A DNA stretch of 64,000 nucleotides, from positions 22,767,477 through 22,831,476 of the forward strand of contig JAQNBH010000013.1 of assembly GCA_028752905.1 (NCBI GenBank), given 5' to 3'. Shown here piece after piece: positions 11,603 through 24,853 of this stretch. Below the pieces are notes generated by a model. The model made no database searches. It saw only the letters and a list, made by a program, of their open reading frames with translations, and had not been told where the DNA came from. Made by a program: the position numbers and the translations under genes. Origin of the DNA: Cladorhizidae sp. MBARI D1340-BT2 (lineage: Eukaryota > Porifera > Demospongiae > Poecilosclerida > Cladorhizidae). Position 1 is the stretch's first letter. Each line of letters opens with the position of its first letter.

Positions 11603-14600
11603 TTAATTAGGGCAGTTATGAATTGTACTCTTACTTGATGCTAAACATGTTAGCTTCGTAGATTATCCACACTTCACTGAATAGACTTGATGTATAGCTA
11701 TTAAGATAGGACTCTCTAAGTGCTCTCTCTTGATACCAAACATCCATATATTCTGCACACTTCACTGTATGGACTTGCAAGATAGGTATCTCTCAGTGTT
11801 CTCTATCTTGAGCTAAACATGTTAGCTTCATAGATTCTCCACACTTCACTGAATAGACTTGATATATAGCTCTAAAGGTAGGCCTCTCTCTGTTCTCTCT
11901 CTTGATACCAAACATCCGTATATTCTGCATACATAGAATCACAAGATAGGTTTCTCTATGTGTTCTCTATCTTGATGCTAAACAGGTTAGCTTCATAGAT
12001 TCTCCACACTTCACTGTATAAACTTGATATACAGCTATTAAGATAGGTCTCTCCCTGTGCTCTCTGTTGATATCAAACATCCATAATATTCTGCACACTT
12101 CACTGTAATGGACTTGATATGATTCGAATGATAGGTTTCATTATGTGTTCTCTATCTTGATATTTGCCCTAATTTGGTCTATATGTTTCTCATTTCCCCC
12201 CCAAAAATCTTGTTATTTTGCCGTAAAGCTCATAACTTTTCTACACTTTACCCAAAAAAGATAATTTTTATATCACCGGATAGCCCTTCTAATTATCTGT
12301 CTTTTGTACGTGCCAAAATTTTGAGTACTCTAAGTATTAGCAAGTTATGGTGATTTGAAGTGGTAAGGTTTGCGATCTTTCCTGGCGTTTTCCAGTTGCC
12401 AAAGCGGTGGCCTGCCAGTGAAAAACCACTACATTTATTGATAATCTGTTGACATGTTGCAGATAAGGGCCTTCTCTATCAGTTGACAAAATCTGGGACT
12501 TTGGTCTTGTTAATTAGGGCAGTTATGAATTGTACTCTTACTTGATGCTAAACATGTTAGCTTCGTAGATTATCCACACTTCACTGAATAGACTTGATGT
12601 ATAGCTATTAAGATAGGACTCTCTAAGTGCTCTCTCTTGATACCAAACATCCATATATTCTGCACACTTCACTGTAATGGACTTGCAAGATAGGTATCTC
12701 TCAGTGTTCTCTATCTTGAGCTAAACATGTTAGCTTCATAGATTCTCCACACTTCACTGAATAGACTTGATATATAGCTCTAAAGGTAGGCCTCTCTCTG
12801 TTCTCTCTCTTGATACCAAACATCCGTATATTCTGCATACATAGAATCACAAGATAGGTTTCTCTATGTGTTCTCTATCTTGATGCTAAACAGGTTAGCT
12901 TCATAGATTCTCCACACTTCACTGTATAAACTTGATATACAGCTATTAAGATAGGTCTCTCCCTGTGCTCTCTGTTGATATCAAACATCCATAATATTCT
13001 GCACACTTCACTGTAATGGACTTGATATGATTCGAATGATAGGTTTCATTATGTGTTCTCTATCTTGATATTTGCCCTAATTTGGTCTATATGTTTCTCA
13101 TTTTCCCCCCAAAAATCTTGTTATTTTGCCGTAAAGCTCATAACTTTTCTACACTTTACCCCAAAAAGATAATTTTTATATCACCGGATAGCCCTTCTAA
13201 TTATCTGTCTTTTGTACGTGCCAAAATTTTGAGTACTCTAAGTATTAGCAAGTTATGGTGATTTGAAGTGGTAAGGTTTGCGATCTTTCCTGGCGTTTTC
13301 CAGTTGCCAAAGCGGTGGCCTGCCAGTGAAAAACCACTACATTTATTGATAATCTGTTGACATGTTGCAGATAAGGGCCTTCTCTATCAGTTGACAAAAT
13401 CTGGGACTTTGGTCTTGTTAATTAGGGCAGTTATGAATTGTACTCTTACTTGATGCTAAACATGTTAGCTTCGTAGATTATCCACACTTCACTGAATAGA
13501 CTTGATGTATAGCTATTAAGATAGGACTCTCTAAGTGCTCTCTCTTGATACCAAACATCCATATATTCTGCACACTTCACTGTAATGGACTTGCAAGATA
13601 GGTATCTCTCAGTGTTCTCTATCTTGAGCTAAACATGTTAGCTTCATAGATTCTCCACACTTCACTGAATAGACTTGATATATAGCTCTAAAGGTAGGCC
13701 TCTCTCTGTTCTCTCTCTTGATACCAAACATCCGTATATTCTGCATACATAGAATCACAAGATAGGTTTCTCTATGTGTTCTCTATCTTGATGCTAAACA
13801 GGTTAGCTTCATAGATTCTCCACACTTCACTGTATAAACTTGATATATAGCTATTAAGATAGGTCTCTCCCTGTGCTCTCTGTTGATATCAAACATCCAT
13901 AATATTCTGCAAACTTCACTGTAATGGACTTGATATGATTCGAATGATAGGTTTCATTATGTGTTCTCTATCTTGATATTTGCCCTAATTTGGTCTATAT
14001 GTTTCTCATTTTCCCCCCAAAAATCTTGTTATTTTGCCGTAAAGCTCATAACTTTTCTACACTTTACCCCAAAAAGATCATTTTTATATCACCGGATAGC
14101 CCTTCTAATTATCTGTCTTTTGTACGTGCCAAAATTTTGAGTACTCTAAGTATTAGCAAGTTATGATGATTTGAAGTGGTAAGGTTTGCGATCTTTCCTG
14201 GCGTTTTACAGTTGCCAAAGCGGTGGCCTGCCAGTGAAAAACCACTATATTTATTGATAATCTGTTGACATGTTGCAGATAAGGGCCTTCTCTATCAGTT
14301 GACAAAATCTGGGACTTTGGTCTTGTTAATTAGGGCAGTTATGAATTGTACTCTTACTTGATGCTAAACATGTTAGCTTCGTAGATTATCCACACTTCAC
14401 TGAATAGACTTGATGTATAGCTATTAAGATAGGACTCTCTAAGTGCTCTCTCTTGATACCAAACATCCATATATTCTGCACACTTCACTGTATGGACTTG
14501 CAAGATAGGTATCTCTCAGTGTTCTCTATCTTGAGCTAAACATGTTAGCTTCATAGATTCTCCACACTTCACTGAATAGACTTGATATATAGCTCTAAAG

Positions 14601-16140
14601 GTAGGCCTCTCTCTGTTCTCTCTCTTGATACCAAACATCCGTATATTCTGCATACATAGAATCACAAGATAGGTTTCTCTATGTGTTCTCTATCTTGATG
14701 CTAAACAGGTTAGCTTCATAGATTCTCCACACTTCACTGTATAAACTTGATATACAGCTATTAAGATAGGTCTCTCCCTGTGCTCTCTGTTGATATCAAA
14801 CATCCATAATATTCTGCAAACTTCACTGTAATGGACTTGATATGATTCGAATGATAGGTTTCATTATGTGTTCTCTATCTTGATATTTGCCCTAATTTGG
14901 TCTATATGTTTCTCATTTCCCCCCCAAAAATCTTGTTATTTTGCCGTAAAGCTCATAACTTTTCTACACTTTATCCCAAAAAGATCATTTTTATATCACC
15001 GGATAGCCCTTCTAATTATCTGTCTTTTGTACATGCCAAAATTTTGAGTACTCTAAGTATTAGCAAGTTATGGTGATTTGAAGTGGTAAGGTTTGCGATC
15101 TTTCCTGGCGTTTTCCAGTTGCCAAAGCGGTGGCCTGCCAGTGAAAAACCACTACATTTATTGATAATCTGTTGACTTGTTGCAGATAAGGGCCTTCTCT
15201 ATCAGTTGACAAAATCTGGGACTTTGGTCTTGTTAATTAGGGCAGTTATGAATTGTACTCTTACTTGATGCTAAACATGTTAGCTTCGTAGATTATCCAC
15301 ACTTCACTGAATAGACTTGATGTATAGCTATTAAGATAGGACTCTCTAAGTGCTCTCTCTTGATACCAAACATCCATATATTCTGCACACTTCACTGTAA
15401 TGGACTTGCAAGATAGGTATCTCTCAGTGTTCTCTATCTTGAGCTAAACATGTTAGCTTCATAGATTCTCCACACTTCACTGAATAGACTTGATATATAG
15501 CTCTAAAGGTAGGCCTCTCTCTGTTCTCTCTCTTGATACCAAACATCCGTATATTCTGCATACATAGAATCACAAGATAGGTTTCTCTATGTGTTCTCTA
15601 TCTTGATGCTAAACAGGTTAGCTTCATAGATTCTCCACACTTCACTGTATAAACTTGATATATAGCTATTAAGATAGGTCTCTCCCTGTGCTCTCTGTTG
15701 ATATCAAACATCCATAATATTCTGCAAACTTCACTGTAATGGACTTGATATGATTCGAATGATAGGTTTCATTATGTGTTCTCTATCTTGATATTTGCCC
15801 TAATTTGGTCTATATGTTTCTCATTTTCCCCCCAAAAATCTTGTTATTTTGCCGTAAAGCTCATAACTTTTCTACACTTTACCCCAAAAAGATCATTTTT
15901 ATATCACCGGATAGCCCTTCTAATTATCTGTCTTTTGTACGTGCCAAAATTTTGAGTACTCTAAGTATTAGCAAGTTATGATGATTTGAAGTGGTAAGGT
16001 TTGCGATCTTTCCTGGCGTTTTACAGTTGCCAAAGCGGTGGCCTGCCAGTGAAAAACCACTACATTTATTGATAATCTGTTGACATGTTGCAGATAAGGG
16101 CCTTCTCTATCAGTTGACAAAATCTGGGACTTTGGTCTTG

Positions 16141-16679
16141 TTAATTAGGGCAGTTATGAATTGTACTCTTACTTGATGCTAAACATGTTAGCTTCGTAGA
16201 TTATCCACACTTCACTGAATAGACTTGATGTATGCGTTGATATCAAACATCCATAATATTCTGCAAACTTCACTGTAATGGACTTGATATGATTCGAATG
16301 ATAGGTTTCATTATGTGTTCTCTATCTTGATATTTGCCCTAATTTGGACTATATGTTTCTCATTTTCCCCCCAAAAATCTTGTTATTTTGCCGTAAAGCT
16401 CATAACTTTTCTACACTTTACCCCAAAAAGATCATTTTTATATCACCGGATAGCCCTTCTAATTATTTGTCTTTTGTACGTGCCAAAATTTTGAGTACTC
16501 TAAGTATTAGCAAGTTATGATGATTTGAAGTGGTAAGGTTTGCGATCTTTCCTGGCGTTTTACAGTTGCCAAAGCGGTGGCCTGCCAGTGAAAAACCACT
16601 ACATTTATTGATAATCTGTTGACATGTTGCAGATAAGGGCCTTCTCTATCAGTTGACAAAATCTGGGACTTTGGTCTTG
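16141..16679. repeat. Shortened 539 bp satellite unit, copy 2
   Basis: Same length, same junction (near 16234) and same private TTTGGACTATATG substitution as the unit at 11064, exactly 5077 bp downstream. This indicates a single deletion followed by segmental duplication. Confidence 0.92.
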
Positions 16680-19402
16680 TTAATTAGGGCAGTTATGAAT
16701 TGTACTCTTACTTGATGCTAAACATGTTAGCTTCGTAGATTATCCACACTTCACTGAATAGACTTGATGTATAGCTATTAAGATAGGACTCTCTAAGTGC
16801 TCTCTCTTGATACCAAACATCCATATATTCTGCACACTTCACTGTATGGACTTGCAAGATAGGTATCTCTCAGTGTTCTCTATCTTGAGCTAAACATGTT
16901 AGCTTCATAGATTCTCCACACTTCACTGAATAGACTTGATATATAGCTCTAAAGGTAGGCCTCTCTCTGTTCTCTCTCTTGATACCAAACATCCGTATAT
17001 TCTGCATACATAGAATCACAAGATAGGTTTCTCTATGTGTTCTCTATCTTGATGCTAAACAGGTTAGCTTCATAGATTCTCCACACTTCACTGTATAAAC
17101 TTGATATACAGCTATTAAGATAGGTCTCTCCCTGTGCTCTCTGTTGATATCAAACATCCATAATATTCTGCACACTTCACTGTAATGGACTTGATATGAT
17201 TCGAATGATAGGTTTCATTATGTGTTCTCTATCTTGATATTTGCCCTAATTTGGTCTATATGTTTCTCATTTCCCCCCCAAAAATCTTGTTATTTTGCCG
17301 TAAAGCTCATAACTTTTCTACACTTTACCCAAAAAAGATAATTTTTATATCACCGGATAGCCCTTCTAATTATCTGTCTTTTGTACGTGCCAAAATTTTG
17401 AGTACTCTAAGTATTAGCAAGTTATGGTGATTTGAAGTGGTAAGGTTTGCGATCTTTCCTGGCGTTTTCCAGTTGCCAAAGCGGTGGCCTGCCAGTGAAA
17501 AACCACTACATTTATTGATAATCTGTTGACATGTTGCAGATAAGGGCCTTCTCTATCAGTTGACAAAATCTGGGACTTTGGTCTTGTTAATTAGGGCAGT
17601 TATGAATTGTACTCTTACTTGATGCTAAACATGTTAGCTTCGTAGATTATCCACACTTCACTGAATAGACTTGATGTATAGCTATTAAGATAGGACTCTC
17701 TAAGTGCTCTCTCTTGATACCAAACATCCATATATTCTGCACACTTCACTGTAATGGACTTGCAAGATAGGTATCTCTCAGTGTTCTCTATCTTGAGCTA
17801 AACATGTTAGCTTCATAGATTCTCCACACTTCACTGAATAGACTTGATATATAGCTCTAAAGGTAGGCCTCTCTCTGTTCTCTCTCTTGATACCAAACAT
17901 CCGTATATTCTGCATACATAGAATCACAAGATAGGTTTCTCTATGTGTTCTCTATCTTGATGCTAAACAGGTTAGCTTCATAGATTCTCCACACTTCACT
18001 GTATAAACTTGATATACAGCTATTAAGATAGGTCTCTCCCTGTGCTCTCTGTTGATATCAAACATCCATAATATTCTGCACACTTCACTGTAATGGACTT
18101 GATATGATTCGAATGATAGGTTTCATTATGTGTTCTCTATCTTGATATTTGCCCTAATTTGGTCTATATGTTTCTCATTTTCCCCCCAAAAATCTTGTTA
18201 TTTTGCCGTAAAGCTCATAACTTTTCTACACTTTACCCCAAAAAGATAATTTTTATATCACCGGATAGCCCTTCTAATTATCTGTCTTTTGTACGTGCCA
18301 AAATTTTGAGTACTCTAAGTATTAGCAAGTTATGGTGATTTGAAGTGGTAAGGTTTGCGATCTTTCCTGGCGTTTTCCAGTTGCCAAAGCGGTGGCCTGC
18401 CAGTGAAAAACCACTACATTTATTGATAATCTGTTGACATGTTGCAGATAAGGGCCTTCTCTATCAGTTGACAAAATCTGGGACTTTGGTCTTGTTAATT
18501 AGGGCAGTTATGAATTGTACTCTTACTTGATGCTAAACATGTTAGCTTCGTAGATTATCCACACTTCACTGAATAGACTTGATGTATAGCTATTAAGATA
18601 GGACTCTCTAAGTGCTCTCTCTTGATACCAAACATCCATATATTCTGCACACTTCACTGTAATGGACTTGCAAGATAGGTATCTCTCAGTGTTCTCTATC
18701 TTGAGCTAAACATGTTAGCTTCATAGATTCTCCACACTTCACTGAATAGACTTGATATATAGCTCTAAAGGTAGGCCTCTCTCTGTTCTCTCTCTTGATA
18801 CCAAACATCCGTATATTCTGCATACATAGAATCACAAGATAGGTTTCTCTATGTGTTCTCTATCTTGATGCTAAACAGGTTAGCTTCATAGATTCTCCAC
18901 ACTTCACTGTATAAACTTGATATATAGCTATTAAGATAGGTCTCTCCCTGTGCTCTCTGTTGATATCAAACATCCATAATATTCTGCAAACTTCACTGTA
19001 ATGGACTTGATATGATTCGAATGATAGGTTTCATTATGTGTTCTCTATCTTGATATTTGCCCTAATTTGGTCTATATGTTTCTCATTTTCCCCCCAAAAA
19101 TCTTGTTATTTTGCCGTAAAGCTCATAACTTTTCTACACTTTACCCCAAAAAGATCATTTTTATATCACCGGATAGCCCTTCTAATTATCTGTCTTTTGT
19201 ACGTGCCAAAATTTTGAGTACTCTAAGTATTAGCAAGTTATGATGATTTGAAGTGGTAAGGTTTGCGATCTTTCCTGGCGTTTTACAGTTGCCAAAGCGG
19301 TGGCCTGCCAGTGAAAAACCACTATATTTATTGATAATCTGTTGACATGTTGCAGATAAGGGCCTTCTCTATCAGTTGACAAAATCTGGGACTTTGGTCT
19401 TG

Positions 19403-22400
19403 TTAATTAGGGCAGTTATGAATTGTACTCTTACTTGATGCTAAACATGTTAGCTTCGTAGATTATCCACACTTCACTGAATAGACTTGATGTATAGCTA
19501 TTAAGATAGGACTCTCTAAGTGCTCTCTCTTGATACCAAACATCCATATATTCTGCACACTTCACTGTATGGACTTGCAAGATAGGTATCTCTCAGTGTT
19601 CTCTATCTTGAGCTAAACATGTTAGCTTCATAGATTCTCCACACTTCACTGAATAGACTTGATATATAGCTCTAAAGGTAGGCCTCTCTCTGTTCTCTCT
19701 CTTGATACCAAACATCCGTATATTCTGCATACATAGAATCACAAGATAGGTTTCTCTATGTGTTCTCTATCTTGATGCTAAACAGGTTAGCTTCATAGAT
19801 TCTCCACACTTCACTGTATAAACTTGATATACAGCTATTAAGATAGGTCTCTCCCTGTGCTCTCTGTTGATATCAAACATCCATAATATTCTGCACACTT
19901 CACTGTAATGGACTTGATATGATTCGAATGATAGGTTTCATTATGTGTTCTCTATCTTGATATTTGCCCTAATTTGGTCTATATGTTTCTCATTTTCCCC
20001 CCAAAAATCTTGTTATTTTGCCGTAAAGCTCATAACTTTTCTACACTTTACCCAAAAAAAGATAATTTTTATATCACCGGATAGCCCTTCTAATTATCTG
20101 TCTTTTGTACGTGCCAAAATTTTGAGTACTCTAAGTATTAGCAAGTTATGGTGATTTGAAGTGGTAAGGTTTGCGATCTTTCCTGGCGTTTTCCAGTTGC
20201 CAAAGCGGTGGCCTGCCAGTGAAAAACCACTACATTTATTGATAATCTGTTGACATGTTGCAGATAAGGGCCTTCTCTATCAGTTGACAAAATCTGGGAC
20301 TTTGGTCTTGTTAATTAGGGCAGTTATGAATTGTACTCTTACTTGATGCTAAACATGTTAGCTTCGTAGATTATCCACACTTCACTGAATAGACTTGATG
20401 TATAGCTATTAAGATAGGACTCTCTAAGTGCTCTCTCTTGATACCAAACATCCATATATTCTGCACACTTCACTGTAATGGACTTGCAAGATAGGTATCT
20501 CTCAGTGTTCTCTATCTTGAGCTAAACATGTTAGCTTCATAGATTCTCCACACTTCACTGAATAGACTTGATATATAGCTCTAAAGGTAGGCCTCTCTCT
20601 GTTCTCTCTCTTGATACCAAACATCCGTATATTCTGCATACATAGAATCACAAGATAGGTTTCTCTATGTGTTCTCTATCTTGATGCTAAACAGGTTAGC
20701 TTCATAGATTCTCCACACTTCACTGTATAAACTTGATATATAGCTATTAAGATAGGTCTCTCCCTGTGCTCTCTGTTGATATCAAACATCCATAATATTC
20801 TGCAAACTTCACTGTAATGGACTTGATATGATTCGAATGATAGGTTTCATTATGTGTTCTCTATCTTGATATTTGCCCTAATTTGGTCTATATGTTTCTC
20901 ATTTTCCCCCCAAAAATCTTGTTATTTTGCCGTAAAGCTCATAACTTTTCTACACTTTACCCCAAAAAGATAATTTTTATATCACCGGATAGCCCTTCTA
21001 ATTATCTGTCTTTTGTACGTGCCAAAATTTTGAGTACTCTAAGTATTAGCAAGTTATGATGATTTGAAGTGGTAAGGTTTGCGATCTTTCCTGGCGTTTT
21101 CCAGTTGCCAAAGCGGTGGCCTGCCAGTGAAAAACCACTACATTTATTGATAATCTGTTGACATGTTGCAGATAAGGGCCTTCTCTATCAGTTGACAAAA
21201 TCTGGGACTTTGGTCTTGTTAATTAGGGCAGTTATGAATTGTACTCTTACTTGATGCTAAACATGTTAGCTTCGTAGATTATCCACACTTCACTGAATAG
21301 ACTTGATGTATAGCTATTAAGATAGGACTCTCTAAGTGCTCTCTCTTGATACCAAACATCCATATATTCTGCACACTTCACTGTAATGGACTTGCAAGAT
21401 AGGTATCTCTCAGTGTTCTCTATCTTGAGCTAAACATGTTAGCTTCATAGATTCTCCACACTTCACTGAATAGACTTGATATATAGCTCTAAAGGTAGGC
21501 CTCTCTCTGTTCTCTCTCTTGATACCAAACATCCGTATATTCTGCATACATAGAATCACAAGATAGGTTTCTCTATGTGTTCTCTATCTTGATGCTAAAC
21601 AGGTTAGCTTCATAGATTCTCCACACTTCACTGTATAAACTTGATATATAGCTATTAAGATAGGTCTCTCCCTGTGCTCTCTGTTGATATCAAACATCCA
21701 TAATATTCTGCAAACTTCACTGTAATGGACTTGATATGATTCGAATGATAGGTTTCATTATGTGTTCTCTATCTTGATATTTGCCCTAATTTGGTCTATA
21801 TGTTTCTCATTTCCCCCCCAAAAATCTTGTTATTTTGCCGTAAAGCTCATAACTTTTCTACACTTTACCCAAAAAAGATCATTTTTATATCACCGGATAG
21901 CCCTTCTAATTATATGTCTTTTGTACGTGCCAAAATTTTGAGTACTCTAAGTATTAGCAAGTTATGATGATTTGAAGTGGTAAGGTTTGCGATCTTTCCT
22001 GGCGTTTTACAGTTGCCAAAGCGGTGGCCTGCCAGTGAAAAACCACTACATTTATTGATAATCTGTTGACATGTTGCAGATAAGGGCCTTCTCTATCAGT
22101 TGACAAAATCTGGGACTTTGGTCTTGTTAATTAGGGCAGTTATGAATTGTACTCTTACTTGATGCTAAACATGTTAGCTTCGTAGATTATCCACACTTCA
22201 CTGAATAGACTTGATGTATAGCTATTAAGATAGGACTCTCTAAGTGCTCTCTCTTGATACCAAACATCCATATATTCTGCACACTTCACTGTAATGGACT
22301 TGCAAGATAGGTATCTCTCAGTGTTCTCTATCTTGAGCTAAACATGTTAGCTTCATAGATTCTCCACACTTCACTGAATAGACTTGATATAATTATAGCT

Positions 22401-23038
22401 CTAAAGGTAGGCCTCTCCCTGTTCTCTCTCTTGATACCAAACATCCGTATATTCTGCATACATAGAATCACAAGATAGGTTTCTCTATGTGTTCTCTATC
22501 TAGATGCTAAATAGGTTAGCTTCATAGATTCTCCACACTTCACTGTATAAACTTGATATATAGCTATTAAGATAGGTCTCTCCCTGTGCTCTCTGTTGAT
22601 ATCAAACATCCATAATATTCTGCACACTTCACTGTAATGGACTTGATATGATTCGAATGATAGGTTTCATTATGTGTTCTCTATCTTGATATTTGCCCTA
22701 ATTTGGTCTATATGTTTCTCATTTTCCCCCCAAAAATCTTGTTATTTTGCCGTAAAGCTCATAACTTTTCTACACTTTACCCAAAAAAGATAATTTTTAT
22801 ATCACCGGATAGCCCTTCTAATTATCTGTCTTTTGTACGTGCCAAAATTTTGAGTACTCTAAGTATTAGCAAGTTATGATGATTTGAAGTGGTAAGGTTT
22901 GCGATCTTTCCTGGCGTTTTACAGTTGCCAAAGCGGTGGCCTGCCAGTGAAAAACCACTATATTTATTGATAATCTGTTGACATGTTGCAGATAAGGGCC
23001 TTCTCTATCAGTTGACAAAATCTGGGACTTTGGTCTTG
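19403..23038. repeat. Higher-order four-unit block, copy 2
   Basis: The same four unit types in the same order as at 807-4442. The fourth unit has one ATTA insertion instead of two, giving 912 bp. The ATATGTCTT variant is near 21912 and the ATTA insertion near 22391. Confidence 0.75.
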
Positions 23039-24853
23039 TTAATTAGGGCAGTTATGAATTGTACTCTTACTTGATGCTAAACATGTTAGCTTCGTAGATT
23101 ATCCACACTTCACTGAATAGACTTGATGTATAGCTATTAAGATAGGACTCTCTAAGTGCTCTCTCTTGATACCAAACATCCATATATTCTGCACACTTCA
23201 CTGTATGGACTTGCAAGATAGGTATCTCTCAGTGTTCTCTATCTTGAGCTAAACATGTTAGCTTCATAGATTCTCCACACTTCACTGAATAGACTTGATA
23301 TATAGCTCTAAAGGTAGGCCTCTCTCTGTTCTCTCTCTTGATACCAAACATCCGTATATTCTGCATACATAGAATCACAAGATAGGTTTCTCTATGTGTT
23401 CTCTATCTTGATGCTAAACAGGTTAGCTTCATAGATTCTCCACACTTCACTGTATAAACTTGATATACAGCTATTAAGATAGGTCTCTCCCTGTGCTCTC
23501 TGTTGATATCAAACATCCATAATATTCTGCACACTTCACTGTAATGGACTTGATATGATTCGAATGATAGGTTTCATTATGTGTTCTCTATCTTGATATT
23601 TGCCCTAATTTGGTCTATATGTTTCTCATTTTCCCCCCAAAAATCTTGTTATTTTGCCGTAAAGCTCATAACTTTTCTACACTTTACCCCAAAAAGATAA
23701 TTTTTATATCACCGGATAGCCCTTCTAATTATCTGTCTTTTGTACGTGCCAAAATTTTGAGTACTCTAAGTATTAGCAAGTTATGATGATTTGAAGTGGT
23801 AAGGTTTGCGATCTTTCCTGGCGTTTTCCAGTTGCCAAAGCGGTGGCCTGCCAGTGAAAAACCACTACATTTATTGATAATCTGTTGACATGTTGCAGAT
23901 AAGGGCCTTCTCTATCAGTTGACAAAATCTGGGACTTTGGTCTTGTTAATTAGGGCAGTTATGAATTGTACTCTTACTTGATGCTAAACATGTTAGCTTC
24001 GTAGATTATCCACACTTCACTGAATAGACTTGATGTATAGCTATTAAGATAGGACTCTCTAAGTGCTCTCTCTTGATACCAAACATCCATATATTCTGCA
24101 CACTTCACTGTAATGGACTTGCAAGATAGGTATCTCTCAGTGTTCTCTATCTTGAGCTAAACATGTTAGCTTCATAGATTCTCCACACTTCACTGAATAG
24201 ACTTGATATATAGCTCTAAAGGTAGGCCTCTCTCTGTTCTCTCTCTTGATACCAAACATCCGTATATTCTGCATACATAGAATCACAAGATAGGTTTCTC
24301 TATGTGTTCTCTATCTTGATGCTAAACAGGTTAGCTTCATAGATTCTCCACACTTCACTGTATAAACTTGATATATAGCTATTAAGATAGGTCTCTCCCT
24401 GTGCTCTCTGTTGATATCAAACATCCATAATATTCTGCAAACTTCACTGTAATGGACTTGATATGATTCGAATGATAGGTTTCATTATGTGTTCTCTATC
24501 TTGATATTTGCCCTAATTTGGTCTATATGTTTCTCATTTCCCCCCCAAAAATCTTGTTATTTTGCCGTAAAGCTCATAACTTTTCTACACTTTACCCAAA
24601 AAAGATCATTTTTATATCACCGGATAGCCCTTCTAATTATATGTCTTTTGTACGTGCCAAAATTTTGAGTACTCTAAGTATTAGCAAGTTATGATGATTT
24701 GAAGTGGTAAGGTTTGCGATCTTTCCTGGCGTTTTACAGTTGCCAAAGCGGTGGCCTGCCAGTGAAAAACCACTATATTTATTGATAATCTGTTGACATG
24801 TTGCAGATAAGGGCCTTCTCTATCAGTTGACAAAATCTGGGACTTTGGTCTTG

